Source of the DNA: Burkholderia paludis
Lineage (GTDB): Bacteria; Pseudomonadota; Gammaproteobacteria; Burkholderiales; Burkholderiaceae
DNA: 64,000 nucleotides
Assembly: GCF_000732615.1 (NCBI RefSeq)
Contig: NZ_JPGL01000029.1
Location: forward strand, 1-64,000
Reading direction: 5' to 3'
The notes beneath the pieces were generated by a model, which did not search any database, was not told where the DNA came from, and was given only the letters and a program-made list of their open reading frames with translations. Positions 28,357 through 35,292 of this stretch are shown here, piece after piece; the first letter of the stretch is position 1; the number at the start of each line of letters is the position of its first letter. A program made the translations under genes and the position numbers.

Positions 28357-28638
28357 TTAATTCCCCTGAATCCCTTCAGCTTTGCGTGCTTCCCCGAACT
28401 GCTTCCAGCCGTTGCCCAGCTGAGACCACGAGGCCGCCGACATGCCCTGCCACTGCTGGGCGTTCGGTTCACCGATGGCACTGCCCGAAGAAAGCGTTTG
28501 TTGTTCTGACGGTTTGGTTGTCTGGTCAGGGCTGTTTGACGTCTGCAAATTCGATTGCACGTCGTCGGCAATACGGTCGACGCCATACGCCGTCAGAGAC
28601 GCGAGCATCAGAGCGGCGGCAATCAGTTTCTGCTTCAT
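28357..28638 (-). CDS. Small secreted protein
   Basis: A 93-residue protein: signal peptide about 1-19 (MKQKLIAAALMLASLTAYG), then a polar Gln/Ser/Asn-rich mature part with a W-Q-G-M-S-A-A-S-W-S-Q-L-G-N-G-W-K segment that looks amphipathic. It lies 44 bp before the 603-residue protein gene and 73 bp after the Gly/Ser-rich gene, so it belongs to the same run. I do not recognise it. Confidence 0.78.
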   Translation of the reverse strand: MKQKLIAAALMLASLTAYGVDRIADDVQSNLQTSNSPDQTTKPSEQQTLSSGSAIGEPNAQQWQGMSAASWSQLGNGWKQFGEARKAEGIQGN

Positions 28639-28711
28639 GCCAACTCCTTACGTGACAACAATGTGGGAAAAGAGACCAGCGTCGCAGGGAAACTGGTCCC
28701 CCCACACCTGA

Positions 28712-29302
28712 CTAATGACTGCTGCCGGTCGCACTCGAACTGGCCTGGCTTCCGCCCGATGCGGACGGCGAGCCGGCCGAACCGGTACTCCACACGGTCG
28801 ACGAGTTGGTGTGATCCGCGCCTGCGATCGAACCAGACCCACCGCTACCGGTTACCCCGGCGGCGCCCGCGTTGGCATTACCCTGGTCGTTCGCGCTGGT
28901 GGCCGTGTACTTGTTCGCGCCGAGTACGATCGTGGCGCTCACTCCTCCCGACAACGCGTTCGCGTTTTCGCTCGTGCTGCTGTTTCCACCGTACGAGCCT
29001 GCGGCACCGATACCGCCGCCTGCCGCGAATGCGCCCCCGTTCGTGCCTGAACCGCTGGCCGTCGAGGTCGAGTCGTGATAAGCGGATGCCGTGCCGGCGG
29101 AACCAGCGGGTGTCACGGTACTGCCTGCGCTTGCACCTGCCGTCGACGTCGAGTTGCTGGTATAGCTGCCGGAACCGACCAGCACCGACCCGGATACACC
29201 AGCCGCAACGGATTGCGTCTGGTTGGTCGTGGACGAACCTGCTGCCATTGCAACCGACGATAAGACGGTAAGCGCTGTCGCTAATATGACTTTGGCTTTC
29301 AT
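28712..29302 (-). CDS. Gly/Ser/Ala/Asn-rich secreted protein
   Basis: A 196-residue protein with signal peptide MKAKVILATALTVLSSVAMA and a mature part made almost only of Gly, Ser, Ala, Thr and Asn. It has spaced hydrophobic triplets (S-G-S-V-L-V-G-S-G, S-A-T-I-V-L-G-A-N-K-Y) and no Cys. Such composition is seen in fibre-forming or surface-coating proteins, for example functional amyloid subunits; this is resemblance in composition only. The ATG at 29302 was chosen for the signal peptide; the longer open frame upstream is spurious. A weak sigma-54-like element precedes it. Confidence 0.8.
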   Translation of the reverse strand: MKAKVILATALTVLSSVAMAAGSSTTNQTQSVAAGVSGSVLVGSGSYTSNSTSTAGASAGSTVTPAGSAGTASAYHDSTSTASGSGTNGGAFAAGGGIGAAGSYGGNSSTSENANALSGGVSATIVLGANKYTATSANDQGNANAGAAGVTGSGGSGSIAGADHTNSSTVWSTGSAGSPSASGGSQASSSATGSSH

Positions 29303-29371
29303 AGCAATTCCTTGCTGTGAGGAAGTTCGGCGGTGGCGGAGCCGGGCTTGCCCCCCATCGGGCGACACCCG

Positions 29372-29386
29372 GCATCCGTACCGCCA
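29372..29386 (-). promoter_or_regulatory. Weak sigma-54-like promoter element
   Basis: On the minus strand TGGCGGTACGGATGC keeps the -24 TGGC and -12 TGC with the required spacing, but lacks other consensus bases. It lies about 70 bp before the Gly/Ser-rich protein gene. A GCCGGG/CCCGGC inverted repeat partly overlaps (29341-29372). Confidence 0.3.
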
Positions 29387-29414
29387 GCCAATGACGAACG
29401 CTACGCGTCGCGGC

Positions 29415-29738
29415 TTAGTGGTGCGTCGTCCAGCCGATCGAGCCGGCATTCGCGCCGCTGGTGCCGCCTGCTTGCGCGCCACCGAAGCCGAAGCCGCCAA
29501 CCGACGACGATTGGGTGTGGCTCGTGTACGAGATCGAGCCGCTCCCCGGACCGCCGGCAACTGCGCCTGCGGCGCCGAGTGCCGCGCCCGAATCGGTTGC
29601 GGCGAACGTGCCGAACCCGACAACGCCAGCTGCCGTCGAACCGCCGCTCGACGCACTGCTGCTCGACACCGTGCCGCTACCTGCGAACGCTGCACCCGAA
29701 ACCGCCAGAACTGCTGCTGCAATCAGAAGCTTCTTCAT
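29415..29738 (-). CDS. Small Gly/Ser-rich secreted protein
   Basis: A 107-residue protein: signal peptide MKKLLIAAAVLAVSGAAFA, then a Gly/Ser/Ala mature part with G-F-G-F-G-G and S-I-S-Y-T-S-H-T patches and a terminal W-T-T-H-H. GGAG lies 8 bp before ATG 29738; an ATG 12 bp earlier is also in frame. It is the first gene of the leftward run of five secreted-protein genes, facing an AT-rich control region. Composition matches its neighbour at 28712, suggesting related roles in one extracellular structure. Confidence 0.8.
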   Translation of the reverse strand: MKKLLIAAAVLAVSGAAFAGSGTVSSSSASSGGSTAAGVVGFGTFAATDSGAALGAAGAVAGGPGSGSISYTSHTQSSSVGGFGFGGAQAGGTSGANAGSIGWTTHH

Positions 29739-29936
29739 GGTCGACTCCATAACGGCGTGGACAGAATGAATCAGGAAGATCGCACGCCATCAACCTTCCC
29801 GATTTGAGCAATCCTCAAAAATAAGGATCACTATCCAATTACAAGAAACCTGCATCCATTTCAATTGCATTCTTTTGTTATTTTGACCAGCCGAAGTTTA
29901 GGCTCGCATTTTTAAGTAATCCAAATTTTTCTAGTA

Positions 29937-29985
29937 AGTGTTTTCTATTATTTTTAAGACGATTAGGTCTTTAACAGAAAACACT
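29937..29985. promoter_or_regulatory. Nested dyad in AT-rich control region
   Basis: AGTGTTTTCT (29937-29946) and AGAAAACACT (29976-29985) are perfect 10-bp inverted arms. Between them AAGAC-GATTAG-GTCTT forms an inner 5-bp dyad. It sits about 200 bp upstream of the first secreted-protein gene in a locally AT-rich segment, where an upstream activator site would be expected. Confidence 0.55.
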
Positions 29986-31510
29986 ATTTGCATTCAAGCC
30001 GGAAAGATTCCCCCATCCATCCGGATCGCGACACCCGATACCCCGCCGGACGGCATGCCGATATACGGCCTCCCGTGCCGGAATCGAAATGCGCGAATAC
30101 ATCGACCACCGCAAAATGCAGCGCCGCTCAAAATGCGCCCTTTATCGGCGCGGCGACGGCCCCGCATTGCAGCCAGGTGGCATGTTTTCTCCCTGAGCTG
30201 TCGACGAAAGGTCTTCCGGATGATCCGGCCGACTGGAGATCGATCTAGTCCGGCCGGCGCCGGTATTGGCCGGGCGCGACCGAGACGGTCCGGTACGGAC
30301 GAAGGGGAAGCGGCATCAGGCTGTCTGGCACGAACAGCCCGATCCGTCCGGGTGAGCTGAATGAATGCGAGTACCGCTGTCGCCCGCCTGTCGCAAGGCG
30401 CGGCAGCCGCGCCAGCACGCGAAGCGCGCGGCGGGCAAGAAACCGGTACGGAGCGACCCGCGAAGCAGGCACCGCGTCGCGAGCAATACCCCGATGTTTC
30501 CGACTACCCCACGGGGGCGCAAAATATGCGCCGATCAAGCTACTGCTTATAGTCTTCATCGCCGTTTCCCCGACTGCTTATTGACGAGTTGGTCGCCCAC
30601 TTGTTCGTTACGCCGTGTCGACCGCTCGCCGGTGCGTCCAGTACCGCAAGCAGCGTGCCACGCGTTATTCCACCGCCGATTGCGCGCGGCAAACGGCCGC
30701 TACACCGGCACCCGCCGTCGGGAACGGCATTTTTTGTTTCAGGAATGTATCGCATTCACGCTTCGACGCCCGCTGCGATCCACGCACGCCGCAATGCAAG
30801 CGCCGGATTAGACGGACGAATCCGGTGCGCGGGCACGCCGCGGGCGGCCACGTGAACGCGTGTTTCAAACTTGAGATGGACGCCGTCTCGCAGGCCGGGC
30901 GGCGCGCGCCCGGCCGCCCGCGAACCGCGGGTCGCCGCGCAAGCGGCCCGCCGTCCCGCCACGACGAATGAGAATCGATTCGCTCGCCGCCGGGCCGCGC
31001 GAACCGGGCGCGACCGCCGCCGATACGCCACCGGCACGCGTTCGCATCGACGGCCCAAACGATTTTGATTCATTCGTGAAAATGCCGACGCGATCAGATG
31101 TCGATCGAACAGCGAAACCGGCTAAAAAGAAGAAATCCGGATTACGCGCGTAACAATCAAAACAAATGAAAACGCATCATCCAGCCACGGTCGTTCACAT
31201 CAATTTTTCACTTTCATTGACCCCGGCTTTCACACGAGAAATCGCGCGACACACGATTCACGCAGGCAACATTTTCAATCCTTTATTGACGAATTTCTCA
31301 TCGTTGAAACATGTCCGCCTCATGTATTTCATGACGAGGTTCATCCCGTAAAAGCCTGATTCATCGCGCGTTTGATCGGATCGAATCGGCGCGCCTGGGC
31401 AATCGGGCGCGTCGCTTTCCTGTCCCCACGATTCATGCGTGAAACAGAAGCCCGCGCGGCGCGCGGCGATCGCGCGATGGTGCGCGCGCACAACGGCGCT
31501 GCGCCGCCGC
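29986..31510. other. Gene-poor spacer between two divergent operons
   Basis: About 1.5 kb in which every open frame gives an Arg-rich or broken translation without ribosome site, signal peptide or motif. The segments near 29800-30000 and 31080-31360 are AT-rich compared with the rest. I see no RNA gene, although a small RNA or pseudogene cannot be excluded. Confidence 0.55.
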
Positions 31511-31525
31511 TGGCATGCCGATTGC
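31511..31525 (+). promoter_or_regulatory. Sigma-54 (RpoN) promoter of the polysaccharide operon
   Basis: TGGCATG-CCGA-TTGC keeps all key bases of the -24/-12 consensus TGGCACG-N4-TTGC except one. It would start transcription near 31537, before the small ORF at 31613 and the nucleotide-sugar genes. Confidence 0.65.
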
Positions 31526-31612
31526 CTGATGCACCGCTCATCGAGCGGCGCGCCACGGCAAAAAAATACGGGCGACGGCCCGCTCGTCAATCAGCATCTC
31601 GGGGATACGGCG

Positions 31613-31837
31613 ATGAAGATCACCTCTGATCGATCGACGCTTGCGTCGTTCAAGCAGCAACGGGGCTGTCAACGCAACCGGAGCGCCTGTCGCGGCGCCT
31701 CGTCGACTTCGGCACATGCGAACCGGCGCCTGCCGAAACGCTGCCCGTGCAGCGGAATGGAGCGCGTGCGCGCGGCCGTCGAGCAGATCGACGCCGGGCT
31801 CCCGGCGCTGAACGACGAAGGGGAAAGCCATGAATGA
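31613..31837 (+). CDS. Possible small Cys/Arg-rich protein heading the operon
   Basis: A 74-residue frame starting about 75 bp after the predicted sigma-54 start site and overlapping the next start by 8 bp. It has four Cys (two as C-P-C near the middle) and an ordinary helical end (MERVRAAVEQIDAGLPALND). GGGGATACGGCG before the ATG gives only a weak ribosome site. It may be a short regulatory peptide or a chance frame inside the leader. Confidence 0.35.
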   Translation: MKITSDRSTLASFKQQRGCQRNRSACRGASSTSAHANRRLPKRCPCSGMERVRAAVEQIDAGLPALNDEGESHE

Positions 31838-32837
31838 CAGGGTCGCGCTCGAAACGCGCGCCGGTCAGCGCGTCCTCGTGACGGGCGGCGCCGGCTTTCT
31901 CGGCAGCTACGTGTGCGAACGCCTGGTGATGGAAGGCGCGTCCGTCACGTGCATCGACAGCCTGCTGACGGGGCGCAAGCTCAACGTCGCCGACCTGAAG
32001 GCATCCGGCCGCTTCGAGTTCGTGAAGGGCGACGTGTCGCTCGGGCTGCCGCACCTGCAGGTGGACGAGATCTGGAATCTCGCGTGCGCGGCGTCGCCGC
32101 CCACCTACCAGATCGATCCCGTCCACACGATGATGACGAACGTGCTCGGCATGAACCACTGCCTCGCGCTTGCGCGCAAGACGGGCGCGCGCGTGTTCCA
32201 GGCGTCGACCAGCGAGATCTACGGCGACCCCGGCGTGCACCCGCAGACGGAAACCTATCGCGGCAACGTGAACACGATCGGCCCGCGCGCGTGCTACGAC
32301 GAAGGCAAGCGCGCGGCCGAGGCGCTGTGCTACGACTACTACCGCACGCACGGGATCGATGTGCGCGTCGCACGCATCTTCAATACCTACGGGCCGCGGA
32401 TGTCGCCGCGCGACGGCCGCGTCGTGTCCAACTTCATCGTCGGCGCGCTCAACGGCGCGCCGCTCGAGATCTACGGCGACGGCCGGCAGACGCGCTCGTT
32501 CTGCTTCGCCAGCGACCTGATCGACGGCTTCTTCTGCCTGATGAGCGCCGAGCGCAACATCGGCACGCCGGTCAACCTCGGCAACCCCGGCGAATTCACG
32601 ATGCTCGAGCTCGCGGAGAAAGTGCTCGCGATGACGGGCTCGACCTCGGAGATCGTCTTCCGGCCGCTGCCGATCGACGACCCGCACCAGCGCAGGCCCG
32701 ACATCTCGATCGCCGCGACCGAGCTGGGCTGGCGGCCGAGCGTCGATCTCGGCGAAGGCCTGCGCCGCACCGTCGACTATTTCAGCCGCGAACTGTGGCT
32801 CGAACCGGTGCGGCACGTGACCGGGGCAACGGCATGA
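31830..32837 (+). CDS. UDP-glucuronate decarboxylase-like epimerase (UXS family)
   Basis: A 335-residue SDR enzyme with cofactor motif VTGGAGFLGSY (17-27), the UXS-type acid region (LACAASPPTYQ), and catalytic Y-x-x-x-K within A-C-Y-D-E-G-K-R. Also present are the sugar-binding RIFNTYGPRM and the QTRSFCFASDLIDG segment. UXS enzymes turn UDP-glucuronate into UDP-xylose, using the product of the dehydrogenase encoded two genes on. GGGGAAAG lies before ATG 31830. Its stop overlaps the galE start by 4 bp. First clear gene of the matrix-polysaccharide operon. Confidence 0.85.
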   Translation: MNDRVALETRAGQRVLVTGGAGFLGSYVCERLVMEGASVTCIDSLLTGRKLNVADLKASGRFEFVKGDVSLGLPHLQVDEIWNLACAASPPTYQIDPVHTMMTNVLGMNHCLALARKTGARVFQASTSEIYGDPGVHPQTETYRGNVNTIGPRACYDEGKRAAEALCYDYYRTHGIDVRVARIFNTYGPRMSPRDGRVVSNFIVGALNGAPLEIYGDGRQTRSFCFASDLIDGFFCLMSAERNIGTPVNLGNPGEFTMLELAEKVLAMTGSTSEIVFRPLPIDDPHQRRPDISIAATELGWRPSVDLGEGLRRTVDYFSRELWLEPVRHVTGATA

Positions 32838-33823
32838 AAGTGCTCGTGACGGGCGGCGCCGGCTATATCGGCAGCCACACCTGCAAGGCGCTCGCGGCGG
32901 CGGGACACGAGCCGGTCGCCTACGACAACCTGTCGACGGGCCATCGCGACGCGGTGCGCTGGGGGCCGCTCGTCGCGGCCGACATTCTCGATCGCGACGC
33001 ACTGTCGAAGGCGTTCGCGACGTACCGGCCCGACGTCGTGATCCATTTCGCCGCGCTCGCCTACGTCGGCGAATCGGTGCTGGCGCCCGAGCGCTATTAC
33101 ACGGTCAACGTCACGGGCACCTGCACGCTGCTGAACGCGATGCACGCGGCCGGCATCGGCAGGATCGTGATGTCGTCGTCGTGCGCGACGTACGGCATCC
33201 CCGACCGGCTGCCGATCTCGGAGCGCACGCCGCAGATGCCGATCAATCCGTACGGCTTCACCAAGTACGCGATGGAGCGGATGGCCGCCGATTTCGAGCG
33301 CGCGTACGGGCTGAAGTGGGTCGCGCTGCGCTACTTCAACGCGGCGGGCGCGGACCCCGACGGCGAGATCGGCGAGTGCCACGAACCGGAAACGCACGCG
33401 CTGCCGCTCGCGATCCGCGCGGCACTCGGCACGGGCAACGCGTTCCAGGTGATGGGCACCGACTACCCGACGCCCGACGGTTCGGCGATTCGCGACTACG
33501 TGCACGTGAGCGACCTCGCCGACGCGCACCTGAAAGCGACCGCCTATCTGTGCGGCGGCGGCCACAGCGTCGCGCTGAATCTCGGCACCGGCCGGGGGAC
33601 CTCGGTGCTCGACGCGCTGCGCGCCGTGGAAGCCGTGACCGGGCGCGGCGTGCCGACGGTGAAGGTCGCGCGCCGCCCGGGCGACCCGCCCGAGCTGTAC
33701 GCCGACGCGACCAAGGCCGCGCTCGTGCTCGGCTGGCGGCCGCGGTTCACCGCGATCGAGCACATGGTCGAACACGCCGCGGCGTGGTTTCAAAAGGCGT
33801 TGCAGGTCGAATCGGGAAAATAA
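32834..33823 (+). CDS. galE: UDP-glucose 4-epimerase
   Basis: A 329-residue epimerase: NAD loop VTGGAGYIGSH (4-14), catalytic Ser in S-S-S-C-A-T-Y-G, Y-x-x-x-K in YGFTKY (about 145), and the GalE segment RYFNAAGADPDGEIGE. It interconverts UDP-glucose and UDP-galactose. The usual T/A-V-Y-G after the serines is C-A-T-Y-G here, a mild variant. Coupled by a 4-bp overlap to the preceding UXS-like gene; the UDP-glucose dehydrogenase gene follows after 39 bp. Confidence 0.9.
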   Translation: MKVLVTGGAGYIGSHTCKALAAAGHEPVAYDNLSTGHRDAVRWGPLVAADILDRDALSKAFATYRPDVVIHFAALAYVGESVLAPERYYTVNVTGTCTLLNAMHAAGIGRIVMSSSCATYGIPDRLPISERTPQMPINPYGFTKYAMERMAADFERAYGLKWVALRYFNAAGADPDGEIGECHEPETHALPLAIRAALGTGNAFQVMGTDYPTPDGSAIRDYVHVSDLADAHLKATAYLCGGGHSVALNLGTGRGTSVLDALRAVEAVTGRGVPTVKVARRPGDPPELYADATKAALVLGWRPRFTAIEHMVEHAAAWFQKALQVESGK

Positions 33824-33862
33824 CCGGGCACGCTTCACGGAACGCCCGTCAGGGGAACCACC

Positions 33863-35266
33863 ATGAATGTGCGGATCGCCATCGTTGGCACAGGCTACGT
33901 CGGGCTCGTAAGCGGCGCGTGCTTCGCGGATCTCGGGCATGACGTCGTCTGCATCGACAACAATCGCGGCAAGATCGACGCGCTCAACGAAGGTCGCATG
34001 CCGATCTACGAGCCGGGCCTCGACGCCGTCGTCGCACGCACCGTCGAACGCGGCACGTTGCGCTTCAGCAGCGATCTCGCGGCGAGCGTGCGGGACCGCG
34101 ACGCGGTGTTCATCGCGGTCGGCACGCCGACGCTGCCGGGCACCGATCGCGCGGACCTGCAGTACGTCGAGGCGGCCGCCCGGGAGATCGCGTCGAACCT
34201 GACCGGCTTCGCGGTCGTCGTCACGAAGTCGACGGTGCCGGTCGGCACCAACCGGATCGTCCAGCAGATCGTCGAGCGCTGCGCGCCGGACGGCGTCGCC
34301 CCGGCGATCGCGTCGAACCCGGAGTTCCTGCGCGAAGGGTCGGCGATCGACGATTTCATGCATCCGGACCGCGTGGTGTTCGGCGCCGAGCATCCGCGCG
34401 CGATCGAGATCATGCGGGCCATCTACGCACCGCTCGAAGCCATGGGCCATCTCGTGTTCGCCACCGGGATCGAGACGGCGGAGCTCGTGAAATACGCGGC
34501 GAATGCGTTCCTCGCGGTGAAGATCAGCTACATCAACGAGATCTCGGATCTGTGCGAAGCGGTCGGCGCCGACGTCGAGCTGGTCGCGAACGGCATGGGC
34601 CTCGACCGGCGCATCGGCGCGTCGTTCCTGAAGGCCGGCCCCGGCTGGGGCGGCTCGTGCTTCCCGAAGGACACGCGCGCACTGAAGGCGACCGCCTCCG
34701 AGTACGCGGTGCCGCTGCGCATCGTCAGCGCGGCGATCGAAGCGAACGCGCTGCGCAAGGAGCAGATCCTGCACCGCATCGAAAAAGCCTGCGGCGGCAC
34801 GATCAGGGGCAAGCGCATCGCCGTGCTCGGCCTCACCTTCAAGGGCCAGACGGACGACGTGCGCGAAAGCCCGAGCATCGACGTGATCCAGCTGCTCGTC
34901 GGCGCGGGCGCGCACATCCGCGCATACGACCCGGCCCGGCCGCACGAAGCGTCGCGGCTGCTGCCGCAGGTGTTCATGGAAGGCTCCGCGATCGACGCGG
35001 TGCGCAGCGCGGACGCCGTCGTCGTGATGACCGAATGGAAGGCGTTCGAGGCGCTCGATCTCGCCGACCTCGCGGATCACATGGCCGATCCGGTGATGCT
35101 CGACATGCGCAACCTGTTCAGCGAACGCCTGGCCGTCGACAGCGGCTTTCGCCGCTACGAACGCGTGGGCTGCTCGTGCGGCGAGCGCGCGCCGGCGGAC
35201 CCGGCGCCGGAACCGCGGCACGCAAGCGAGGATCCCCGGCCGCCGCGCGGCCTGCTTCAGGAATGA
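33863..35266 (+). CDS. ugd: UDP-glucose 6-dehydrogenase
   Basis: A 467-residue enzyme: N-terminal Rossmann motif GTGYVGLVSG (9-18), the NPEFLREGSAI substrate region, the central-domain E-L-V-K-Y-A-A-N-A-F-L-A and the catalytic Cys in G-W-G-G-S-C-F-P-K-D. The second nucleotide domain has LGLTFKGQTDDVRESPS. It oxidises UDP-glucose to UDP-glucuronate with 2 NAD+. The last 25 or so residues are a Cys/Pro-rich extra tail beyond the family's normal end. It supplies the substrate of the UXS-like enzyme encoded upstream. Confidence 0.93.
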   Translation: MNVRIAIVGTGYVGLVSGACFADLGHDVVCIDNNRGKIDALNEGRMPIYEPGLDAVVARTVERGTLRFSSDLAASVRDRDAVFIAVGTPTLPGTDRADLQYVEAAAREIASNLTGFAVVVTKSTVPVGTNRIVQQIVERCAPDGVAPAIASNPEFLREGSAIDDFMHPDRVVFGAEHPRAIEIMRAIYAPLEAMGHLVFATGIETAELVKYAANAFLAVKISYINEISDLCEAVGADVELVANGMGLDRRIGASFLKAGPGWGGSCFPKDTRALKATASEYAVPLRIVSAAIEANALRKEQILHRIEKACGGTIRGKRIAVLGLTFKGQTDDVRESPSIDVIQLLVGAGAHIRAYDPARPHEASRLLPQVFMEGSAIDAVRSADAVVVMTEWKAFEALDLADLADHMADPVMLDMRNLFSERLAVDSGFRRYERVGCSCGERAPADPAPEPRHASEDPRPPRGLLQE

Positions 35267-35292
35267 TGGTCCTACCTCCACGGGAGAACACC

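Noticed and set aside
29751..29800. Sigma-54 promoter before the first secreted-protein gene
   Set aside because: Two minus-strand matches keep GG and GC at the right spacing (for example AGGTTGATGGCGTGC), but too few other consensus bases to call.
29800..30000. AT-rich island as a possible prophage or IS boundary
   Set aside because: No integrase, transposase, target duplication or terminal inverted repeats nearby; better explained as a control region.
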